The notes under the pieces are model-generated. The model was given only the letters and a program-made list of their open reading frames with translations, made no database searches and was not told the DNA's origin. A DNA stretch of 64,000 nucleotides from Exiguobacterium sp. (GTDB lineage Bacteria; Bacillota; Bacilli; Exiguobacteriales; Exiguobacteriaceae). The stretch covers positions 1-64,000 of the forward strand of contig NZ_JAFIFD010000019.1 of NCBI RefSeq assembly GCF_020832205.1. The letters run 5' to 3'. Shown here one piece after another: positions 57,115 to 64,000 of this stretch (within the stretch, counting starts at the first letter, position 1; every line of letters begins with the position of its first letter). A program made the translations under genes and the position numbers.

Positions 57115-58941
57115 TCACGGGCGCTTGTAGCCGATGAGGCGCGATTGCCAATACGGCTCTTTGCTGATTTGGTTGTAACCGAGACCGGACGTGCCGGCAT
57201 GGATGAACGTATCGGCGTTGATCATGATGCCCATATGGGACGGGCCGGCCGTATACGTGTTCTCGAAGAAGACGAGATCTCCTGCTTGTGGCGTGAACGA
57301 CTTCGGAAGCTGCGGGCCGAAATAAGCACCGCCCCAATAGTTGGCGACGTTCGTGCGCGGGATGTTGACACCCGCTTGGTTGAACGCATAGAAGATGATT
57401 CCCGAGCAGTCGAAACCGCCATTGACCGGGCTTGATGAAGCCCAAACGTAAGGGGTCCCGACGAAGCGCTGGGCGACGGCGATCGTCGCGAGACGTGTCG
57501 CTTGGGCGGACTTGCCGTTCACTTGCGTGACGAACGACTTGGCGACGAACCCTTCGGCGAGCCGGTAATGGGTAGCCGTCTCACCGATGACGTTCAATAA
57601 ACCGCCGCGGAGCGTCGACCCGACGATCGGGCTCGTCTCGTTCGCTTGGGCGCGGATCGCGGCCGGGTTCGCCGTGAAGAACGTATGTGAATCGAACGAA
57701 CCGCTCACCCACGTCGGTGTCGCGGCCGTGCCTTTCGGGACTTGTTTGACGAATGAGGCTGAGACGAACCCGGTCGTGTTGCCGATGTAAATCTGATGCC
57801 AACCGTTTGCCGTTTGGACGACGCGGAGCGTCTGTCCGGCGGTGACGCTGCCGATGACGGACGAACTCGTCGTCGCCGAGGCGCGAACGTTCAAGGACGG
57901 TGTGTTGACGATATAGTCGACGTCGGTGTTTCCGGCGCCGGCGTCCCCTAAGTTCGGGGCGACCGGTGCACTCGGTGTAGTCGTCGTCTGCTTCAAGAAA
58001 CCAGTGCTGACGTAACCTGACTTACCGTTGTACGTCACGTACACCCACGAACCGTTTTGTTTCGTCGCCGTCACGGTCGTACCGTTCGGGACCGTCGTGA
58101 CGAGCGCGAAGCCGACGCCAGCGCCTTGACGGACGTTCAAGTTGGCCGTCGTGACGTACGAGACGTTGATGCTCTCTTCTTTCACTTGCGCCGGTTGGGC
58201 CGGTGCGCTCGGCGCTGTCGGAGCCGATGTCGAAGCTGAGGCGGAGGCTTTCGTTAAATATGTATTCGCGACGAAGCCCGTCTGCGAACCGTATTTGATG
58301 TGTGACCACGTGCCTTCGACTTTCAAGACGGTGACCGTCTGTCCTTTCGGGATCGTCACGAGGACGCGGGCGCTCGTCGATTTCGAGGCGCGCAAGTTCA
58401 AGTTGGCGGTCGTCTTCGACGTCGTCGCAGCGCTCGGCGTGACGACCGTAGCCACCGGTTTCGGAGCAGCGGGTACTACCGGCTTTGGTGCGGCTGAGAC
58501 TTGGCTTAAGAAATCGTTATGCACCCAACCCGTCTTCCCGTTATACGTCACTTGCGACCAAGCGCCGCTCGTCTTGAGTGGTGTGAGCGTTTGCCCTTTC
58601 GGGATGGTGAGGAGGACGCTGTGCGTCGTTCCCGCGCCCGCGCGGAGGTTCAAGTTGGCCGTCGTCGTACGTTTGACTTGCGTCGTGGTGCTTGTAGCTG
58701 TAAGCGTCACGGGTCCGGATGACAGTTTCAACGTTTGTCCGATGGCGATGCGGTCGGACGACAAGTTATTCACCGACTTCAACGTCGAAAGCGATACGTT
58801 GTGCTGTTGGCTGATCGACCAGAGCGTATCTCCGGCACGGACCGTATGGGTGCTGGCGGCAGAAATATCATCGGTCTGGGAGAGGACAGTTATAGCAGCA
58901 ATAGCGGCGAATGAGTACATGAGACCGGATTTATGATTCAT
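57115..58941 (-). CDS. secreted peptidoglycan endopeptidase (LysM, five SH3-like repeats, NlpC/P60)
   Basis: A 608-residue cell-wall hydrolase starting at ATG 58941 with GAAGGAAGTG in front. A signal peptide is followed by a LysM domain (HTVRAGDTLWSISQQHNVSL). Four clear bacterial SH3 domains come next, each with a TANLNLRA- or SLNVRA-type strand, then a weaker fifth SH3-like repeat and a C-terminal NlpC/P60 domain. There the catalytic Cys512 is in FDCSGIIF and His residues are in PSHMGIMI and FIHAGTSG. It cleaves stem peptides, probably in growth, separation or biofilm turnover. Low-complexity Ala/Pro linkers separate the repeats. Confidence 0.94.
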   Translation of the reverse strand: MNHKSGLMYSFAAIAAITVLSQTDDISAASTHTVRAGDTLWSISQQHNVSLSTLKSVNNLSSDRIAIGQTLKLSSGPVTLTATSTTTQVKRTTTANLNLRAGAGTTHSVLLTIPKGQTLTPLKTSGAWSQVTYNGKTGWVHNDFLSQVSAAPKPVVPAAPKPVATVVTPSAATTSKTTANLNLRASKSTSARVLVTIPKGQTVTVLKVEGTWSHIKYGSQTGFVANTYLTKASASASTSAPTAPSAPAQPAQVKEESINVSYVTTANLNVRQGAGVGFALVTTVPNGTTVTATKQNGSWVYVTYNGKSGYVSTGFLKQTTTTPSAPVAPNLGDAGAGNTDVDYIVNTPSLNVRASATTSSSVIGSVTAGQTLRVVQTANGWHQIYIGNTTGFVSASFVKQVPKGTAATPTWVSGSFDSHTFFTANPAAIRAQANETSPIVGSTLRGGLLNVIGETATHYRLAEGFVAKSFVTQVNGKSAQATRLATIAVAQRFVGTPYVWASSSPVNGGFDCSGIIFYAFNQAGVNIPRTNVANYWGGAYFGPQLPKSFTPQAGDLVFFENTYTAGPSHMGIMINADTFIHAGTSGLGYNQISKEPYWQSRLIGYKRP

Positions 58942-59219
58942 AGAGTCACTTCCTTCATGGAAAAATTTTAATGACTGACGATAAATGCTATACAATTTAT
59001 ATTGTACGTGTTTATGAAATGAAGGGGCAATGGCGTAATAACATATATTAGCCTGTTGTGTTTAAAATAAGGTCAATATTTTTGTTGAATCCATAAATGG
59101 ATTCTCATATCCAAAAAAGGTGAATGGGAAATTGACTTTATGTTGAATTTTGGAAAATATTAAATGTGTTGTTTCATGCTATCATTAAAATAAAAATGAT
59201 GATATGAGGTAAAGAATAT
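58942..59219. other. 278-base intergenic region with divergent promoters
   Basis: A/T-rich spacer between the divergent hydrolase and EAL-protein genes. On the minus strand TTGCCC and TACAAT with an 18-base spacer (about 59001-59030) may be the hydrolase promoter. An inverted repeat ACAAT-TTAT-ATTGT lies at about 58993-59006. No gene is seen. Confidence 0.4.
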
Positions 59220-61052
59220 ATGACCGAGGAGAACTTTTCAGCACAATCGTATCGAAAACATCAAGAGAAACTGTTCGACCTCGTCCGCATGCCTGACGTG
59301 AACGAGGAGACCGTGCAGCAAGCGATCGGCTACATGTGTGAAGTCGTCGCCGACATGCTCGACGTCGACACCGTCTCGATTTGGCACTTTGCCGACACGT
59401 ACGCGTCAATCAGTTGCCAAGTCGCCTATTCGAAAGAGGCGGGGATGAGCTATCCGGAATTGACCGTCTATCGCGCGGACGCGCCGGTCTACTTCGACGC
59501 TCTCCGGACGAACCGGGTCCTCCCGTTCGATGACGTGCGCAGCCACCCGTGGGTGAAAGAGCTGTACGCACAATATTTCGTCGAAGGGCAACGCATCTAT
59601 TCCATGCTCGACGCCCCGATTTATGCGAACAATAAGGCGAAAGGCGTCATCTGCTGTGAGACGTTCGCGCCCCGGGCGTGGACGTACATGGAAGAACTCA
59701 TCGTCAGCACGCTGTCAGATTTTATCGCCATCCTATACTTGCGGCTCGAGCGCCAGTCGATCGAGGCCCATGTCACCCGTCTCGCCTATACGGACGCGCT
59801 CACCGGGCTCATGAACGAGAACGCGTTCGTCGAACAGATTGACCGCATCCGTGAAGAGGCGAGCCAACACCTTGGTTCGCTCATCTATGTGAAAGTCGAC
59901 AAGTTCCGCTCGGTCGAGGACGCACTCGGGCTCGAGAAATCGGACGCGCTCGTCAAAGAAGTCGCGGCCCGGCTCAGTCTCGTAGTCGAATCGTCGATGC
60001 TAGCCCGCATCTCCCAGTCCGGATTCATGATTTGGACGCCTTACGGGGACCGCATCAAAGCGTACGGCATCGCTGACATGCTCTGTGAGACGGTGACGAA
60101 AGAACCGTACACGGTCGGCGCGTTAGACGTCGTCTTGACGATGAGCGCCTTCATCGCCATCGAGGATAAGACGCGTTCGACGCTCGATTTGATTCATGCG
60201 ACGCGCATCGCCGAGAGCGGCAACGTGCAGCGCAGCGTCGTTACGTTTTATGAGCCGGAGATGGGAGAACAGGCGACGGCCCAGCTGACGCTCGAGATGA
60301 GCCTCCGAAAAGGCATCGCCTTGAACGAGTTCACGCTCTACTATCAGCCGAAAATCGATGCGAAGACGGGACGCCTGAACGGGTTCGAAGGGCTCATGCG
60401 ATGGGTCCATCCGAAAAAAGGGCTCATCCCTCCGCTCGACTTCATCCCGCTCGCTGAGTCGACCGGTGTCATCCTCGCACTCGAGGAGCAGATGCTCGTG
60501 CTCGCGTGCCGACAGCTGAAAGCGTGGCACGCCTCGGACCGCCCGTATCGGCTCGCCCTCAACTTGTCGGCCCGTCACTTCTTGTCTGAAGGGGTCGTTG
60601 AAAAGCTCTCTCGGATCGTCAAAGACATGGGCGTCTGTCCGACGTATTTGACGTTCGAGATCACGGAAAGCGTCGGCATGGAAAACCAGCAACACGTCAT
60701 CGAGCGCTTCGTCGCTTTCCGGAATGAAGGGTTCTCGATCTCGATTGACGATTTCGGTACCGGATTCTCGGCGTTCGTCTACTTGAAACACTATCCGATC
60801 CACGAGATCAAGATCGACCGCCAGTTCATCCAGGTGACGGAGAACGACCCGACCGGCAACGTCATCGTCCAGTCGATCATCGAGCTCGCCCGCGGACTCG
60901 GATTGAAGACGGTGTGCGAAGGCATCGAGACGGACAGCCAGCGCCGAACGTTGAAGATGCTCGGCTGCGACGAGATGCAAGGGTTCCACTTCTCGCGCCC
61001 GCTCCCGATTGAGGAGCTTGAACAGTGGATCGCCGAATACGAAACGACATGA
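59220..61052 (+). CDS. GAF, degenerate GGDEF and EAL c-di-GMP phosphodiesterase
   Basis: A 610-residue soluble protein. A GAF-type sensor domain (about 20-175) precedes a GGDEF-like domain (TDALTGLMNENAF) whose signature position reads RISQSGFMIW, so it is not a cyclase. The EAL domain has the EGL variant (GFEGLMRW) and keeps NLSARH, EITES, SIDDFGTGFS, EIKIDR and EGIET, so it should be an active phosphodiesterase. No membrane helix is seen. GAGG about ten bases upstream serves the ATG. It is one of two EAL proteins within 5 kb. Confidence 0.92.
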   Translation: MTEENFSAQSYRKHQEKLFDLVRMPDVNEETVQQAIGYMCEVVADMLDVDTVSIWHFADTYASISCQVAYSKEAGMSYPELTVYRADAPVYFDALRTNRVLPFDDVRSHPWVKELYAQYFVEGQRIYSMLDAPIYANNKAKGVICCETFAPRAWTYMEELIVSTLSDFIAILYLRLERQSIEAHVTRLAYTDALTGLMNENAFVEQIDRIREEASQHLGSLIYVKVDKFRSVEDALGLEKSDALVKEVAARLSLVVESSMLARISQSGFMIWTPYGDRIKAYGIADMLCETVTKEPYTVGALDVVLTMSAFIAIEDKTRSTLDLIHATRIAESGNVQRSVVTFYEPEMGEQATAQLTLEMSLRKGIALNEFTLYYQPKIDAKTGRLNGFEGLMRWVHPKKGLIPPLDFIPLAESTGVILALEEQMLVLACRQLKAWHASDRPYRLALNLSARHFLSEGVVEKLSRIVKDMGVCPTYLTFEITESVGMENQQHVIERFVAFRNEGFSISIDDFGTGFSAFVYLKHYPIHEIKIDRQFIQVTENDPTGNVIVQSIIELARGLGLKTVCEGIETDSQRRTLKMLGCDEMQGFHFSRPLPIEELEQWIAEYETT

Positions 61053-61053
61053 C

Positions 61054-61084
61054 AAAGAGGTTCGCCGCGCGGCGAACCTCTTTT
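61054..61084. terminator. bidirectional terminator
   Basis: AAAGAGGTTCGCCG and CGGCGAACCTCTTT form a near-perfect long hairpin between convergent genes, followed by T on the plus strand and preceded by A. Confidence 0.85.
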
Positions 61085-61095
61085 GCGTATGCAGA

Positions 61096-62472
61096 TCATT
61101 TGTCTGGCAACGTGATGTGGATTGACGTGCCGTGCCCTGGGCTGCTCGTCACCGACACCGCCCCCCCGTGCGCTTCGATGATGTCACGAGAGATGGCCAT
61201 GCCGAGCCCGCTCCCGAGCGAGTCGTCCGTGTTCGTGCCGCGGTAATATCGTTCGAAGATGTACGGCAAGTCAGCCGCATCGATACCGCGCCCGTCGTCT
61301 GAGATCGTGACCGTGTCTCCATCGACACGGACCGTGACATTCACCGCATCGTCGTTGTGGAGCAAGGCGTTGTACAAGAAGTTGAGGAGCGCCCGCTTCA
61401 TGAAGTGCGCATCGATGTGCCGCGTCGCCGCATCATCGCTTGAAAACGCGATGGAGCGGTGACTGAAACGCGGGTCGTTCAACACGTCGATGACGAGTTC
61501 ACGGACGAACGGCTCAAGATTCGTCGCGACTTTGTCGAGCGGGAAGTCGCCATGCTGCAGCCGCATCGTCAAGTTGAAGTCATCGAGCAACTCTTTCATA
61601 TACCGGGCTTGCCGTTCGATGACGGAGGCGTATTGGCGGCGCTCCGTCTCGTCGACGTCTGTGTCGTCGAGCAGCTCGGCGTACCCTTGGATCGAAGCGA
61701 GTGGTGTCAACAAGTCGTGCGAGACGTTGCTCATCCACTCTTTGCGCCGGACGTCGAGCTGTTCGCGTTCCCGTTCATACGTCGTCAGCGTCTGCGAGAC
61801 GTCGTTCAAGTTCGCGAACACGGGACGATATATGCCGGGCCGTTTCGGTTCGACGGTCGAGAAGTCGCGCGCCTTCAATTGGGCGATCCGTTCGGTCAGA
61901 CGATAAACGGGACGCGTCAAGCGGGAGCTGAAGGCGAGCCCGATGAGCGCGGCGACGATGAGGTCGACGATGAGCAAGATGAGACCTGCTTTCGACAAGT
62001 AGGCGATGAGGGACTCGGGGTCGATCATCGTGACGAGCCTGCCCTCGGTCGCTTCAGGAAACGCGACGAGATAGCTGTATGACTCGAAGCCGCCGACGAA
62101 GTAGAGCGTCAAGTCGTCGTCTTTGTACTTATAGATATGAATCAACTCGAGCGGGGTGTACGCGTCGGGTGCTGTCTCCGGGGCGAACGCGTCCGTTACG
62201 ACGTTTCCTGACGTATCGAGGACTTGGAGCCAGGCGCTGTTCCGTTCGAGCGCCTCAAGCCCTGCCTCGGACACGACCGGCGCGCCGTCCTCGAGCGTCA
62301 TGTATTGGTTGAACGTGCGCGTGAACGTCTCACCGGAGTTGCTCTCGACATCGTCGAGCCCGGTCCGCTCGTTGACGAGCAGGCCGACGAGGATGGCGAT
62401 GTTCAAGATGACGATGGCCGTGACGATGAGGAGGACGGACAGTAAGTAGCGTCCGGTCAATTTCCATTTCAC
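61096..62472 (-). CDS. sensor histidine kinase
   Basis: A 458-residue membrane kinase starting at GTG with GGAGGTGA in front. Helices at about 10-33 and 162-181 enclose an extracellular sensor of about 130 residues. A HAMP domain (FSSRLTRPVYRL) follows, then HisKA with the phosphorylated His252 (NVSHDLLTPLAS) and an ATPase domain with N-box NALLHND, DDGRGI and GSGLGMAIS. It is cotranscribed with the response regulator gene 13 bases upstream. The large extracellular domain differs from the intramembrane-sensing kinases normally paired with BceA-type transporters. Confidence 0.95.
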   Translation of the reverse strand: MKWKLTGRYLLSVLLIVTAIVILNIAILVGLLVNERTGLDDVESNSGETFTRTFNQYMTLEDGAPVVSEAGLEALERNSAWLQVLDTSGNVVTDAFAPETAPDAYTPLELIHIYKYKDDDLTLYFVGGFESYSYLVAFPEATEGRLVTMIDPESLIAYLSKAGLILLIVDLIVAALIGLAFSSRLTRPVYRLTERIAQLKARDFSTVEPKRPGIYRPVFANLNDVSQTLTTYEREREQLDVRRKEWMSNVSHDLLTPLASIQGYAELLDDTDVDETERRQYASVIERQARYMKELLDDFNLTMRLQHGDFPLDKVATNLEPFVRELVIDVLNDPRFSHRSIAFSSDDAATRHIDAHFMKRALLNFLYNALLHNDDAVNVTVRVDGDTVTISDDGRGIDAADLPYIFERYYRGTNTDDSLGSGLGMAISRDIIEAHGGAVSVTSSPGHGTSIHITLPDK

Positions 62473-62485
62473 AACGTGTCACCTC

Positions 62486-63175
62486 CTATGCGTTGAACCG
62501 ATAGCCGAGCCCTTTGACCGTCACGATAAATGTCGGGTCGGAAGGGTTCGGCTCGATTTTTTCACGGAGCCGGCGCATGTGCACCATGACCGTGTTGTCC
62601 GATCCGTAAAAGTCCTCGCCCCAGACGCGGGTGAACAGCGTCTCTTTGCTGAGGATTTGGTTTGGGTGGCGGAGGAAACAAGCGAGCAGGCCGACTTCTT
62701 TCGCCGTCAGCTCGAGCCGTTTGTCATGCAAGTACACCTCGTTGCCGTCCGCGTTCATCCGGAACGGGCCGACGGTGACGTCTTGCGGCGCAGGCGTGTC
62801 ATACATCGACACCCGCCGCAGTTGCGCCTTGATGCGGAAGGCGACTTCTTTCGGGCTGAACGGCTTCGTGATGTAGTCGTCGCCACCGATGGCGAGGCCG
62901 AGGATCTTGTCGATCTCGTCGGACTTGGCCGACAAAAACAAGATCGGGATGTTCGATGTGGCCCGGATTTGCCGGCACAGGTCGTAACCTTCCCCGTCCG
63001 GCAACATGACGTCAAGGATGGCGATGTGCGGACCGAAGGCGCGGAACGTCTCGATCCCGCCTTTCACCGTATGCGCCGTCTCGATGTGGGTGAAGCCTTC
63101 TTTCTCGAGCGCTTTTTGAATGAGTGTACATAAATCTTTCTCGTCATCGACGATTAGGATGCGTGGTTGTTCCAT
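62486..63175 (-). CDS. OmpR-family response regulator
   Basis: A 229-residue regulator. The receiver has Asp10-Asp11, phosphorylation site Asp55 (IAILDVMLPDGEGY) and Lys in FLSAKSDE. The C-terminal winged helix includes LTAKEVGLLACFL and VHMRRLREKIEP. GGAGAGGTGA precedes the ATG. It is partner to the kinase downstream and probably controls the divergent ABC transporter, binding the phased TAAGG repeats at 63205-63242. Confidence 0.95.
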   Translation of the reverse strand: MEQPRILIVDDEKDLCTLIQKALEKEGFTHIETAHTVKGGIETFRAFGPHIAILDVMLPDGEGYDLCRQIRATSNIPILFLSAKSDEIDKILGLAIGGDDYITKPFSPKEVAFRIKAQLRRVSMYDTPAPQDVTVGPFRMNADGNEVYLHDKRLELTAKEVGLLACFLRHPNQILSKETLFTRVWGEDFYGSDNTVMVHMRRLREKIEPNPSDPTFIVTVKGLGYRFNA

Positions 63176-63204
63176 GTGATCACCTCTCCTTCAAGCATAT
63201 CATT

Positions 63205-63242
63205 TAAGGATTTCGTAAGGTACGCGTGATTTTCAGTTAAGG
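63205..63242. promoter_or_regulatory. phased TAAGG direct repeats, candidate response-regulator sites
   Basis: TAAGG occurs at 63205, 63216 and 63238, i.e. 11 and 22 bases apart, one and two helix turns. OmpR-family regulators bind direct repeats at this spacing. The sites lie in the 106-base gap between the divergent regulator and transporter genes. Confidence 0.5.
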
Positions 63243-63281
63243 TGGCGCCTGTATCGTAGTCAGTAGAAAGAGGTGCTATTC

Positions 63282-64000
63282 ATGGAATCATTATTACAAG
63301 TCAACCACATTGAAAAGACATACGGGAAAGGCGGCACGACGTTCAAGGCGCTCGACGATGTCTCGTTTTCGATCGACCACGGCGAGTTCGTCGGCATCAT
63401 GGGTCCGTCGGGGGCAGGGAAGTCGACGTTGTTGAACGTGCTCGCGACGATCGATACCCCGACGCAAGGGGACATCCTCGTCGACGGGGAAAACATCGCA
63501 AAGCTCGATGAGGAATCGCTATCGGACTTCCGGCGCGACCATCTCGGTTTTATCTTTCAAGACTATAACTTGCTCGACTCGCTCACGGTGCGCGAGAACA
63601 TCTTGCTGCCGCTCGCCGTCTCGAAGACGCCGGTCGAGGAGACGAGATCGCGTGTCGACGCGCTCGCCAAACGGTTCGGTCTGAACCAAATTCTCGACCA
63701 ATACCCGTATCAGATCTCGGGCGGACAAAAACAACGGACGGCCGTCTGCCGGGCGCTCATCTCGAACCCTAAACTCATCTTCGCCGACGAGCCGACGGGA
63801 GCGCTCGATTCGAAGTCGGCGACCGACTTGCTCCACACGCTCGCCGGGCTGAACGAGGCCGAGACGACAATCATGATGGTGACGCACGACGCTTACGCCG
63901 CGAGCTTTTGCCGCCGTGTCCTCTACATCCAGGACGGGCGTCTGTCAAAAGAACTCATCCGCGGTGCGACGTCGCGTGACGCGTTTTATGAGGCCATTCT
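63282..64000 (+). CDS. ABC transporter ATP-binding protein (BceA type), cut by the window end
   Basis: A partial gene: 239 full codons are visible and the frame is still open at the window end. AAAGAGGTG lies before ATG 63282. Walker A (GPSGAGKST), Q-loop (IFQDYNLLDSLTV), signature ISGGQKQR, Walker B (LIFADEPTGALDS) and the switch His (VTHDAY) are all intact. The tail SRDAFYEAI is typical of BceA/YxdL-type ATPases, whose permease partner normally follows. Such transporters give resistance to cell-wall-active peptides. It is divergent from a two-component system. Confidence 0.92.
   Translation, partial: MESLLQVNHIEKTYGKGGTTFKALDDVSFSIDHGEFVGIMGPSGAGKSTLLNVLATIDTPTQGDILVDGENIAKLDEESLSDFRRDHLGFIFQDYNLLDSLTVRENILLPLAVSKTPVEETRSRVDALAKRFGLNQILDQYPYQISGGQKQRTAVCRALISNPKLIFADEPTGALDSKSATDLLHTLAGLNEAETTIMMVTHDAYAASFCRRVLYIQDGRLSKELIRGATSRDAFYEAI

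Noticed and set aside
57900..58700. Repeated DNA blocks that could suggest a tandem repeat or CRISPR array
   Set aside because: The repeats are in frame, diverged and encode the SH3 domains of the NlpC/P60 protein; lengths and spacing do not fit CRISPR.
60123..61055. 310-codon minus-strand frame opposite the EAL protein
   Set aside because: Antisense shadow; highly charged with no domain, while the sense frame has all EAL motifs.

Overview
The window looks like the chromosome of a low-to-mid-GC Bacillota of the order Bacillales, most likely Exiguobacterium or a close relative. This rests on the strong AGGAGG ribosome sites, the CcpA-type cre boxes, a LicT-type antiterminator leader, a ROK repressor next to a galactose operon, type II GalT, and Bacillus-style CpsD/EpsG exopolysaccharide genes. 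No taxonomic marker gene or rRNA is present, so the genus is inference.

Region by region. 1-1236 is a poorly preserved stretch with a short sigma-70-like gene, a recombinase-like fragment and a possible gene remnant. 1237-3582 is a secreted subtilisin-like protease. 3746-17431 is a galactoside catabolic locus. It has a ROK repressor, a promoter overlapped by a cre box and followed by a palindromic operator, an unknown 149-residue protein, a three-part sugar importer without its own ATPase, a GH42 beta-galactosidase, a GH36 alpha-galactosidase, and galK-galE-galT-galM. Together these import galactosides, release galactose and feed the Leloir pathway. 17475-21221 is a minus-strand operon of two unrecognised membrane-type proteins followed by a decayed PD-(D/E)XK nuclease gene; this is the best candidate here for an undescribed system. 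Divergent from it is a membrane-anchored transglutaminase-like protein. 22550-26143 is a beta-glucoside PTS operon (permease plus 6-phospho-beta-glucosidase) with a complete RAT/terminator leader and a cre site over its promoter.

26938-47445 is an exopolysaccharide region. A NeuD-type acetyltransferase lies divergent to an HpcH/HpaI aldolase and 2-hydroxyacid dehydrogenase pair. A long plus-strand Wzx/Wzy cluster follows: glycosyltransferases, Wzz-like regulator, CpsD tyrosine kinase, EpsG-like polymerase, flippase, the UDP-L-FucNAc genes (capE/F/G type), a WbqC protein, a DegT aminotransferase, rmlA and rmlB, and the initiating sugar transferase. It predicts a polymer containing N-acetyl-L-fucosamine and an amino-dideoxyhexose made from dTDP-glucose. 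47467-49996 is a poly-N-acetylglucosamine synthesis operon (pgaC-pgaD-icaB types). A thiol-disulfide lipoprotein and a UDP-glucose dehydrogenase follow.

52689-64000 holds a DinB-fold protein, small membrane proteins, two EAL-domain c-di-GMP phosphodiesterases with degenerate GGDEF domains on either side of an SH3/NlpC-P60 cell-wall hydrolase, and a two-component system divergent from a BceA-type ABC ATPase cut by the window end. Nearness of c-di-GMP enzymes to polysaccharide genes suggests a biofilm/surface neighbourhood, but that link is inferred from position only.
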